A DNA stretch of 64,000 nt, taken from Saccharomyces uvarum. Lineage: Eukaryota; Ascomycota; Saccharomycetes; Saccharomycetales; Saccharomycetaceae. Under the pieces are notes generated by a model. It was not told the origin of the DNA. It saw only the letters and a list, made by a program, of their open reading frames with translations, and did no database searches. The stretch covers positions 186,001 through 250,000 of the forward strand of contig OX365940.1 of NCBI GenBank assembly GCA_947243795.1. The letters are read 5' to 3'. Made by a program: the position numbers and the translations under genes. Shown here in pieces: positions 18,433 through 26,808 of the stretch. The stretch's first letter is position 1; each line of letters begins with the position of its first letter.

Positions 18433-19275
18433 CTATCTATTTCTACACCTAGTTTCATTATGCAACTTAAAACAGCTTATAGAACAAATCTTACTACCGC
18501 AATTAACGCAACTTGAAATACTGTCATAACCACCACATATAGAACATGTGGTAATAAGGGGTAAGACTTTGAAATACCTCTTATTATAAACATTATGGTA
18601 AATAACATTCTTGTCCATCATGTTCAGCAGCGCTGAATCCAGAAACGAATGCAAATTTCTCTTTGAACTCAAAACTTTCTTCAATGCTACAATACGATTG
18701 GTGTTTTTTCTCTTCGGTTTAGGTAGTTTTGTAGACTTATAAGATAATTGAACCTCCCTTAAAGTCTCTGGCTTCAGCACCCAACCATGACCATACTTGG
18801 AATGCTCTTTCCCAAAAGATCCGCCACCAATCAGTGCAGAGAGACCATCAGAAGTCTGAGAGATTGGTTTCGTGGTCGATTCGATTCTATCTCGTGGTAC
18901 GCTGGTCAGATCACTCAATAAAGTTGGCACATTGGGCAAATCTGATAAGTTCTCAGTATTCAGCTCCATAAACCTCCTGTTCGACTGGAGGAGCTCCTGT
19001 GGTGTGTACCTCTCCTCAAATGAGTTCGAATTCTTACCCTTTCGATCATCCTGTCCACTAATATTATTAGCATCACCGTCGGGCCTGGAAGTGTACAACT
19101 TAGCCTCTAAATCGGCTAGGGAATAGTTTATACGCTTTACAGGCCTGGATGTAGATGTTGTACCATGCTTGTTAATTTTTTTAGAAGTATATCGACGTGC
19201 TTGAGGGTCCAACGATGTGAAATACGAATTAGGATTATATGTTCTTTTATCAATCTCTTCGACTAGTGTTTTCAT
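18433..19275 (-). CDS. VPS71: Vps71/Swc6, SWR1 chromatin-remodelling complex subunit
   Basis: 280 codons from the ATG at 19275 (MKTLVEEIDK), exactly the S. cerevisiae length. An in-frame ATG seven codons upstream at 19296 exists but is not in the known protein. The C-terminus holds the HIT-type zinc finger: CSICGG...CVNCGSKICSISCFKLHNETRC, with all eight Cys/His ligands in order (residues about 242-277). Swc6 with Arp6 forms the module of SWR1 that couples to the nucleosome for H2A.Z (Htz1) exchange. The first 130 residues are Ser/Arg-rich and probably disordered. It is convergent with CAT2, with a 101-base gap. Confidence 0.96.
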   Translation of the reverse strand: MKTLVEEIDKRTYNPNSYFTSLDPQARRYTSKKINKHGTTSTSRPVKRINYSLADLEAKLYTSRPDGDANNISGQDDRKGKNSNSFEERYTPQELLQSNRRFMELNTENLSDLPNVPTLLSDLTSVPRDRIESTTKPISQTSDGLSALIGGGSFGKEHSKYGHGWVLKPETLREVQLSYKSTKLPKPKRKNTNRIVALKKVLSSKRNLHSFLDSALLNMMDKNVIYHNVYNKRYFKVLPLITTCSICGGYDSISSCVNCGSKICSISCFKLHNETRCRNR

Positions 19276-19547
19276 GCCCGCTTTATGTATATGCAATGGG
19301 TTATTGAAAATATAAGTGCATAAACCGGTGGAATAGATTCTGTCCAGTATTATGATATAGCTTAAACTATTGATGATATGTCATTATATGTTCTCATCAT
19401 CCATCATCTTCATTACATGGGTAGCAGACAAAAATATTAATATGTTACCCGGACATTGACCATACATCAGTCACTCTTTATACTTTTTTCGTTGAAGTAA
19501 AAAGGTTTACTGTTTGGTTATCAGAAGAACAATACAAAAATAAAAAT
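19276..19547. other. VPS71 upstream region
   Basis: AT-rich sequence between the VPS71 start and the tRNA-Pro 3' end. It has no LTR match that I can see and no open frame of interest. A TTACCCGG near 19445-19452 resembles a Reb1 site and would suit a VPS71 promoter. Confidence 0.5.
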
Positions 19548-19652
19548 GGGGCGAGCTGGGAATTGAACCCAGGGCCTCTCGCATGCTTTGTCTCTCTGTT
19601 TTGACGCAGGGAGTTGCCCAAAGCGAGAATCATACCACTAGACCACACGCCC
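19548..19652 (-). tRNA. tRNA-Pro(UGG) with 33-nt intron
   Basis: On the minus strand the gene starts GGGCGTGTGGTCTAGTGG and ends TTCCCAGCTCGCCCC. The anticodon is TGG in CTTTGGG; a 33-base intron (19584-19616) follows position 37, the standard place for tRNA introns, leaving a 72-nt mature tRNA. The intron carries CAACTCCC and an AAAGCA tail; part of it can pair with the anticodon, as the splicing endonuclease needs. The acceptor stem has the U6-U67 mismatch known for yeast tRNA-Pro(UGG). A box TGGTCTAGTGG and B box GGTTCAATTCC are intact, and poly-T follows on the transcribed strand. Confidence 0.96.
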
Positions 19653-20074
19653 ATATTAATTTGTGAAATAATAAGTTACCTCATAACTACGAATACAAAC
19701 GGCATAAAGAATTGTTAAAATGTTTGCTATTCCAAGCACCAACCAGGAGTGACGAAAAAGCGGTTGTAAAATGATTCTCAAGCCCATTCCTCTCTCTTTT
19801 TCAGCAGCTAGCGCTCACCCACATAGGCGGTATAAACTCAACAAAATGTACATCCGAAATAAAGGAGAGAATGTCAATGAAAGAAATATCCAAAAGGTAC
19901 ATAGCGATCGAAAACTGCATGCACGATAGGAGTTTACTGGGTAGTCTATCTAGGAAAGTTTTTAAGGTATATGCAATGTATATATCAATATGTACTCTAT
20001 ACGTGTCCTTGAAGTTTTTTAAAATATGTCACATTCATGCTTTAAAAATGTGTTTTCTTTATTTCCTGTCTTTA

Positions 20075-20110
<36 letters not shown>
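19653..20110. other. tRNA-Pro upstream / YMD8 downstream region
   Basis: 458 bases of AT-rich sequence. In the S288C reference I recall a Ty1 at this site; here I find no LTR-like terminus (no TGTTGGA or its complement with following delta blocks). The frame at 19871-20128 is a translation of AT-rich and CT-repeat DNA and is not called. Confidence 0.5.

Positions 20111-20112
<2 letters not shown>
20077..20112. repeat. (CT)n microsatellite
   Basis: An almost pure CT run of about 36 bases with one interruption. It abuts the YMD8 stop codon, so the mRNA has a (GA)n run at the first base of its 3' UTR. Length changes would not alter the protein. Confidence 0.9.
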
Positions 20113-21436
20113 AGACCTGCTGGGATGAATGATTAGCGTTTTGAGCAATCATATCAAGCTCATACTCTTGGTTTGTTAAGTCAACATTAATAGAATAAGG
20201 TGCGCTTTTTTTGCTCCCTAAGTGTTCAAAGTTTTGAAGTCCCTCTAATCCTTTGTCGCTATCTTCAGTTGAAGCTAGTTTGTATTTCTGTATTGAGTCT
20301 TGCTTATACCTGAAATAATTATAATAGCTAACGTCCATCATAATGATCAGCATACCTAACCAATTATAAACCCCGCTTAGCCTTTCTGAAAGAATAATCA
20401 TACCAAATATAATTGTCAAAACTTCCTTTACGATACCAGCAATAGATACAGTCAATACGGGAGTTTGTTCTAGAATACTGAACTCACAAATTGTCAGCAA
20501 AAAGACTGCAAAGCCTGGCAAAATCATTAAGACAAAGCCCTTTGCGATAGATAAAATACTTGTCTCTGTATCATCACTGCCATTTCCGACATTAAACTTA
20601 AATAAGCTAGAATGAAATATGCCAGGAAATGGTCTTTCCACGAGTAAGGATGTAAGCAACAGAGTCATTGCCATTATCGGAGCCAACTGGTAAATCGTAT
20701 GAATTGGGTGTGGCTTGCTCCCTCTTGGGTTTTCTAGCATCTTGTTATTAGCGGGATTAATAATAGGTTCATCATCCGCATTGTCCTCGTTTACCGCGAA
20801 GAGGGTATCATTGGATTCTTCTATCGCTACCGCGGTGGTCTGAAGTGGATTATTCCTTAATACCAACTGCGTATAAACCCATCTCAATCCGGAAAGACAA
20901 CTGCTTGCCAAGACAAGGAAACTGCCAAAGATGACCAAAGCCTGGTCATTTCCAGTACTCTTTGGGTCATTTGGTTTAAAAACCATTAATGCCACACCTC
21001 CGAACATGATTGTTACCACAATGGCCAACTTCCAATGGAATCTCTCCAGTTTGAAGATGCAACCAAATAAAAGGACGAAGGCAATACTGGATGATTTGAT
21101 AATTGTATAAACTGTCAATGGAACATACTTAAACGAAACATTACTGAGCCCCACATCACCTGCAGAAGCAATTGCTGTAGGAACTAAAAATTTCAGGAAA
21201 AAACTCCAGTTGACTTTATTATCTCGTCTCATGACATTCCTCACTGGTGTGTGTCTAACCTTGATATATATCCCGGACAGTAACCATAGAATAGTTTGAT
21301 GGAACGACGTCACCAGAACAGGGTATCCAATGCCTAATCCGTCCTTCGGATCAAACATCCATCTGTTATATATGGAAAGTGTTATCGAACAGAAATACCA
21401 TCCGAACAGAAATACAAAGAAGAGAGTCTTATTCAT
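20111..21436 (-). CDS. YMD8: Ymd8, putative nucleotide-sugar transporter (TPT/DMT family)
   Basis: 441 codons from the ATG at 21436 (MNKTLFFVFLFGWYFCSITLSIYNRW), close to 442 in S. cerevisiae; the frame extends 11 codons upstream without an ATG. About ten hydrophobic segments occur in the pattern of the triose-phosphate/nucleotide-sugar transporter family, with the signatures SIYNRWMF near the N-terminus, YTIIKSSSIAFVLLFG and PVLTVSIAGIVKEVLTIIFG. An acidic hydrophilic loop (about 215-260) separates the two halves. The protein locates to Golgi COPI vesicles in S. cerevisiae; its substrate is not known. The C-terminal ~60 residues are soluble. Confidence 0.94.
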
Positions 21437-21717
21437 AACAAATGGTACGAGAATTGAGGCTATAAACACTCGGTGTAGCTTATTTCAGCAGATTGTGCAA
21501 AAAAAAAATACAATTGGACGCACCGGCGGGGAGAAAATAATTTAAAAGTGATAGATTCAGCACGCCTAAGCTCTTGAAGGCCTCATTAATCCCTTGTATT
21601 GCTAATTTCAAGCCAGCTCTTCTCTTCTTCGATAGAAAAATGGTTTGTTTTGCGCTCTAATTTTGGCGCCTCGTCGTGGGTGACCATAATGCCAATTGTA
21701 GCATATAATGACATCTA

Positions 21718-22734
21718 TTAGGTTTTCTTTTTAGGTTGCAATGGCACGAATGAGCCCAAGTTCAACGAGGAGAGGTTGACAGTGCTGGGCTCACCAGAAA
21801 GAATGTCGTTGGCGTGCGCAGGTGCTTGTTTAAGTTCATCAAACTCACTGTGATCGCTGTGGGTGTTTTCAACCGAAACTTCGCTTTCTACGGGTTCAAC
21901 TTGTTGGTTATTCATGCTTTCTTGATTTGATTGCGTAGTGCATACATCGTTGGAGCTAGCATCTTCATCCAGTGGCGGGCTAGGAGTTCCCGCTTCTTCG
22001 TGAATATTGCCTTTAATTTCGATAGGCTTCTCGGGTTTCTTCTTTGAGCTTGATTTGGAACTAGAATGGCCCCAGAATCCAAAGAAGCTCTTCCTTTTCG
22101 TCTTGTTTTTCTTTGCTTGATCATTTTCAGGCTTCTTCTTTGGTTTTGGCAACTCCTTGACAACAAATTTCTGGAGAGGATCCACTTTGAAGTCGGAACT
22201 AGCCCATGGAGAGGACGGTTTATCGTTATAAATGCCATTTGTCTCATTTTCCCCGGGGCTTTCACCCACCATCCAACTCTTGGTGTTCTGGCTTATACAT
22301 CTGCTAATCTCTGCGGAAGCCTTATCAAATAATTGGCTGCTGGTGGTAATTTTAGGCCTTTTCTTTCCACCGTGTGTAGAACCCTTCAAGCTTGTGCTTG
22401 TATTGTCTTGTGCAGAAGTGGATGCTGCATTATGACTCCAAGAAAACAGAACTGGTGCATCTAGTTGTAAAACACCAGAATCCATAGTCATAGTTTTTTC
22501 CTCATCGGTCCAATCTCTCAGAATTTGTCGACATTTCTGGTCCAGGCTATTAGTAGTCAATCTAGTTCCCACCTGCATAGATGAATGGAACAAACAGTTC
22601 AACAACCTTCTACCATTGGAAACCTCATCTAATAACCCATATAGCGACACATCTTCATTTTTTGGCTCGCCATGTTCATCTCGAGAGGTATCTTCTTCGC
22701 TCAACAACTGGTCAACTAATTTATCCTCGTCCAT
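21718..22734 (-). CDS. YML037C homologue, unknown function (clathrin-vesicle associated)
   Basis: 338 codons (S. cerevisiae 340), starting MDEDKLVDQLLSEEDTSRDE. The protein is hydrophilic with no membrane segment or enzyme motif. An acidic N-terminus contains DQLLSEED; the middle is Lys/Ser-rich (KKPENDQAKKNKTKRKS followed by FFGFWGHSSSKSSSKKK), and the C-terminus ends NLGSFVPLQPKKKT. LLDE and DEFDEL-like acidic-Leu patches resemble clathrin- or adaptor-binding peptides (L-x-x-D/E types), which would fit the reported partial co-localisation with clathrin-coated vesicles; that link is inference. The frame is intact and conserved, so it is a real gene. Confidence 0.9.
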   Translation of the reverse strand: MDEDKLVDQLLSEEDTSRDEHGEPKNEDVSLYGLLDEVSNGRRLLNCLFHSSMQVGTRLTTNSLDQKCRQILRDWTDEEKTMTMDSGVLQLDAPVLFSWSHNAASTSAQDNTSTSLKGSTHGGKKRPKITTSSQLFDKASAEISRCISQNTKSWMVGESPGENETNGIYNDKPSSPWASSDFKVDPLQKFVVKELPKPKKKPENDQAKKNKTKRKSFFGFWGHSSSKSSSKKKPEKPIEIKGNIHEEAGTPSPPLDEDASSNDVCTTQSNQESMNNQQVEPVESEVSVENTHSDHSEFDELKQAPAHANDILSGEPSTVNLSSLNLGSFVPLQPKKKT

Positions 22735-22957
22735 AACCTGTCCTCACTATAACCAACCAAGTGTGACCAACTGCCCGTAATTTGGTTGAAATATCTCTTG
22801 TTTTGTTACTATAATCATCGGATTCGATATTTCATATTCCATCTTTGCCCGAAAATTTCAATAGTACAAACCAAAATGTACATCAAATATGTTTATCGGT
22901 CAACAAATTTGCTTGTAGTGCTAAACCAACAGCACAAACCCTAATAGCACAACCACC
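22735..22957. promoter_or_regulatory. Divergent promoter YML037C / CGI121
   Basis: 223 bases shared by two divergent genes. No strong named site is evident apart from AT-rich tracts and repeated AACCAA/ACCAAC motifs near 22750 and 22925. Confidence 0.4.
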
Positions 22958-23594
22958 ATGATAGTATCTACCATACCACAATTTCCCGATACCAAAGTAT
23001 CGATATCGTTCTTTGAGCAAGTTGGAAATGCTGAAGAAATACGCTCTAAAATGAGCGATTTATCAACATCTTTTGCATTTGTTGACCCCAAAATGATCTG
23101 TTCGCAGGAACAAATATATTCTGCAATTTACAAGACTCTAATAGAAGTTAATTATAACAAGATGAGAACAAGAAATTTGAATTCTGAGTGCGTATTGTGC
23201 CTTTCACCCACTTCCAATATCAGCGATGCCTTCCAAAAATTTGGGATTAAAGACGATTCAACAGAGCTTATCTGCCTAAAGTTTCATAATGACACTGATA
23301 ATCTGAATAAAGAACAATTGACCACAGAATTATCTTCTATAGTGACCGGCGTAGAGATCGAGTTTAATGATAAAAATTTATCAAAATTTTATGACGAAAC
23401 ACTCATAAGAAAAGTATGTTCAAAAGTAATACATTATGCGTAACGACCACGCCACTTACACATTATACTAACTTTTTCTTTCTTTTTCCACTTTTTTATC
23501 ATAGATTTATAAATTGAACAACCAATTCAAGCCTAAAGATGTTAAAGACCTTTCAAGGGCTTTGGTAAATGCCATCCAACTAAGAGGTATATAG
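22958..23594 (+). CDS. CGI121: Cgi121, KEOPS/EKC complex subunit (one intron)
   Basis: Two exons: 22958-23413 (152 codons, ending LIRK) and 23505-23594 (IYKLNNQFKPKDVKDL... to TAG). The 91-nt intron starts GTATGT, has TACTAAC at 23466-23472 and ends ATAG. The spliced protein is 181 residues, the S. cerevisiae length. Without splicing the frame stops nine codons into the intron. Cgi121 binds the kinase Bud32 and the tRNA 3' CCA end within KEOPS (Kae1-Bud32-Cgi121-Pcc1-Gon7), which makes the t6A modification at position 37 and supports telomere maintenance. The fold is a single CGI121/TPRKB domain; NISDAFQKFGIKDDSTELI is the conserved core. Confidence 0.95.
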
Positions 23595-23733
23595 ATATAA
23601 GATATCTTACGATAGAACTGAAAAAAAAAAAAAAAAATTATTTTATTATTCTAGATTAATGTTATTTACTCTTTGTTGACGCAACTTGGCGTACCGCTAA
23701 GAGTTTTTTTATATATAATTAAGTGAACCACAA

Positions 23734-26163
23734 CTATTCTTCAATGGTTTTCATAAAATTGGCAAAATGGTTAACCAGTTCTAGTTCGGTTGATAGTGTA
23801 TCATGCCTGTAGTTGATTCTGATATCAGGAACATTTGTTCTAACCACATCGTTACCGTCAATACCAATCTTGGCAAAATCTTTCCCTATCCAATGTTTCT
23901 TAATCTGTGCTTCCCATCCACTTTGCAAGACAGAATTTCTTGCCAATTCACACATATCCACATTAGACAGTTTATAAATTTGCGCTGCAACTGAATATTC
24001 TTCAATCAATGGTTCTCTGGTGTAGGAAAACTGTAAAGGATCATCAGTAGACAAAGAGACGTTTAAACCTCTCTTAAAGTATCTTGGGAATGGATTCTTG
24101 TCATAAGTCAAAAATAATGCATTATTAGATAATGGTGACATTGCAATACCCACCTGGTCTAAATAGTACAAGTATTGAACGAATGGCACCTTCCTCAGTA
24201 GGATACCATGGGAAATACCGTGAGCCAATAGGTATGCCGAAACCAGATGTTCAGGATCACCCGCTTCACCACAATGTGGTCTCAAAACCAAAGTGTTAAA
24301 CCCTCTCTTAGCTCTCCATTGATTCAAAGATGCAACACTTGAATATAGATAGTATAGGTAGTAGGAATAAGGAGGGTTTTGTGGGGCCTCCCAAAGCGAT
24401 GGCTTGGGGTATTTCCTATGGAAGCGACGATCAACTTTAGACTCGTCATCAACAGAATCAAACCCAATGACTCTTTGTAAGAAAATGTGCAATTTTGGAT
24501 GAGATTGAGGGTTTTTGGTCACTTCAAATAATGGTTGGAACAAATTTTTACAAGTATCTTGGAAACATTGCACAATGCCTGTTTTTTTATAAATATCATA
24601 TAATCTCGGAATTTGAATTAACCAACGAACATTATGGGAAATGACATTGTTGTCGATGACCCAGCTAGCTAATTTATCCCATTCATCGAGAGATCTACCA
24701 TAAACGGAGATTCTGTACTCGCAGTTTTGGTATTTCGAATTCTCTAAATCAAATATGACTTGTTTAGTGATGTCGGCCAGGTAAGTACCTTTTATGTAAT
24801 TGTTAGTCTTTAAAAAGATTTCTCTTAAACGGGATTCACCAATCGGATTATATTTTAGGTTGAACTTATCGAATCTGTGGAACGTGTCCTTATGCGCATG
24901 CATATCCAAAGTGTCGATGGATAAATCGTAGCCGGTCAAATTCAAAGAACGGAACACTTCGTCCAAAGTCAAGAGTTTCCCATCTCTGAAGATAACTTTT
25001 TCATCTTTAGAATGTCTCAATTTGTGTTTAATAAAACGTAATAAATGCTTTTGATTCATGCAGGCAGAATGATGAACGTGAGTGTCCACTTTTCTAACAT
25101 TATAGAAATCCCTGTGTGGATTTCTTTTGGAAACACTAGTTTCTTGATACTCGTTTAAAAGATAGTACAGATTCCAGCGTGCTTCCAAGTATTGTAGTCT
25201 CCTATAAGCAAACGACTTAGCAGGACCGTCAGAGGATATGGAGATCATTTTTTCCAAGTCCAGATAGTAGTCGCGCAGAGTGGGGATCTGAGCAATCAAC
25301 TCGTCAGTGTTATTGGCCCTGTGAACTACGTAGGAGTCATCGGAATTGGTGGTGAAGTCCCAGTCCGGGTCTTCACCCGGGATCTCACACTTGTCGAAAT
25401 CAAACACTTCCGCATCCGGCTTGTTGGCCACGGGGACGACGGTCTTGGTGTCGGAGTTGTATGAAGGTTTAGGTGGGGGTGGATAGACCACCCATTCTGG
25501 TTTGTTTTTCGGATTTTGATCGTCATTTTGCACAGATAAGGTCTGATACTTAGCTCTGAGGTCTCTACACTCGGCCACTTTCGAGTACAAGTCGATCAGT
25601 TCCGACGAGGGGTCATCAAGAAACTGCTGCGAGGCATCATCAGCCAGCATCCCCATCTTGTATGAGGCCGAGTTATGTGCCGGTTTAACCACGACCGGGG
25701 TGCCTGCTACTGACTTTAGTGTCTCTGGCAAAATGTGCTGAGCACTAGCAGAGAGGGCCCTTGGCTTGGCCCCGGTACTTACCGGCGGATGATCCGCACA
25801 TTCATGGCCCTTATTCATCGCCGCTATATTAGAAGAGCTACAGTTGGTTGTGTGCGAAGGCTGTTCTAAGATGGCAGAGTGACAATCATGCTCATCCAGG
25901 GCCAACTGTTTAGTGCCATTCTCCAACAACTGCTGGTTTTCATGGTACGAGAAGTTGGCATTCCGGGAATCGGCAATCGAACTATCGTGCGAGTCCTGCT
26001 GTTCCAAGGGGTTTGTCTCGTCATCCAGAACGGCACCCGCCTGTTCATCATCAATTTTTCTTTGATCGATGTCCATGATCAGGCCTGAGCCATCCAGCTC
26101 GTCGTGCGAAGGAGCGGGCTCTAGCGATAGGTCGTTGAGCTTTTGTGTAGCTTGATTATCCAT
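23734..26163 (-). CDS. AMD1: Amd1, AMP deaminase
   Basis: 809 codons (S. cerevisiae 810). The enzyme converts AMP to IMP and ammonia, adjusting the adenylate/guanylate balance. Metal and catalytic motifs of the adenosine/AMP deaminase family are present: DTHVHHSACMNQKHLLRFIK (two zinc His, about residue 355), RPHCGEAGD, and SLSTDDPLQF (about 700) near the C-terminus with the zinc Asp. The first ~200 residues are low-complexity, acidic and poorly conserved, as in other fungal AMP deaminases, and are probably regulatory. The 5' coding part is clearly more GC-rich than the 3' part. Confidence 0.98.
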   Translation of the reverse strand: MDNQATQKLNDLSLEPAPSHDELDGSGLIMDIDQRKIDDEQAGAVLDDETNPLEQQDSHDSSIADSRNANFSYHENQQLLENGTKQLALDEHDCHSAILEQPSHTTNCSSSNIAAMNKGHECADHPPVSTGAKPRALSASAQHILPETLKSVAGTPVVVKPAHNSASYKMGMLADDASQQFLDDPSSELIDLYSKVAECRDLRAKYQTLSVQNDDQNPKNKPEWVVYPPPPKPSYNSDTKTVVPVANKPDAEVFDFDKCEIPGEDPDWDFTTNSDDSYVVHRANNTDELIAQIPTLRDYYLDLEKMISISSDGPAKSFAYRRLQYLEARWNLYYLLNEYQETSVSKRNPHRDFYNVRKVDTHVHHSACMNQKHLLRFIKHKLRHSKDEKVIFRDGKLLTLDEVFRSLNLTGYDLSIDTLDMHAHKDTFHRFDKFNLKYNPIGESRLREIFLKTNNYIKGTYLADITKQVIFDLENSKYQNCEYRISVYGRSLDEWDKLASWVIDNNVISHNVRWLIQIPRLYDIYKKTGIVQCFQDTCKNLFQPLFEVTKNPQSHPKLHIFLQRVIGFDSVDDESKVDRRFHRKYPKPSLWEAPQNPPYSYYLYYLYSSVASLNQWRAKRGFNTLVLRPHCGEAGDPEHLVSAYLLAHGISHGILLRKVPFVQYLYYLDQVGIAMSPLSNNALFLTYDKNPFPRYFKRGLNVSLSTDDPLQFSYTREPLIEEYSVAAQIYKLSNVDMCELARNSVLQSGWEAQIKKHWIGKDFAKIGIDGNDVVRTNVPDIRINYRHDTLSTELELVNHFANFMKTIEE

Positions 26164-26808
26164 ACTATGGGTTTTGTGAATGCTCCCTTTTTTTAATATA
26201 TATATATTTCAATATGGCGTATTACCTCTTCAATTGAACTTTGCTAGATCAAAAAAAACGGGCGTGTAAGGAGCGGTTCAATATATTACTGTTCCAGTAC
26301 AATAATTGATCGGTGTATGACAATTCTTCTTTGAATTCTCCAATGGAGGAAAAAACGTGTCCACATGTGCATTTTTTTTAATTGATTATGGATATATCCT
26401 TTAAATCTTAGACTACTAACCTCTCCTTCCTCATCGCCAGGCGCAAAAAAAGAAAAAAAGTAGCTAAAAAAAGAAAAGAAAGCCCTGAAAGCCCTAGATA
26501 AAAATATTAGGTTAATTACAAAATGTTAGGGCTTTTATTGATCACCCTGAACGGAAATCTAGGTCTTGATGTGTTTTATGAATTACCCTTTTAGGAAGCC
26601 CCCTTTGTTTTTGTTTTGGTTTCGATTTGTGTTGTTGGGTCAACTGGACATCGATCTACTTGGTAGAACTGTTAAAAGGCTATGAAGAAGGGATAGAACA
26701 GAAGCTGTCCATATCAACATCAAAGAGTGAGGCTTGTACAGTGCAAAACGTTGAAGCCAGAACAGCATATATACAACAGAACCATAGCAGTACGCAGTGA
26801 GCGCCGCG
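26164..26808. promoter_or_regulatory. Divergent promoter region AMD1 / SRC1 with Tbf1-like sites
   Basis: 645 bases. An inverted pair of Tbf1-like sites is present: AGCCCTA at 26490-26496 and TTAGGGCT at 26526-26533, the latter an exact complement of the ARCCCTAA consensus. Poly-A tracts flank them, as is common in nucleosome-free promoters. No transcript-coding gene is visible; minus-strand frames at 26640-26914 overlap the SRC1 start and are not called. Confidence 0.5.

Noticed and set aside
19653-20076. Possible LTR near tRNA-Pro, expected from S. cerevisiae
   Set aside because: No delta, sigma or tau terminus or internal block could be found on either strand.
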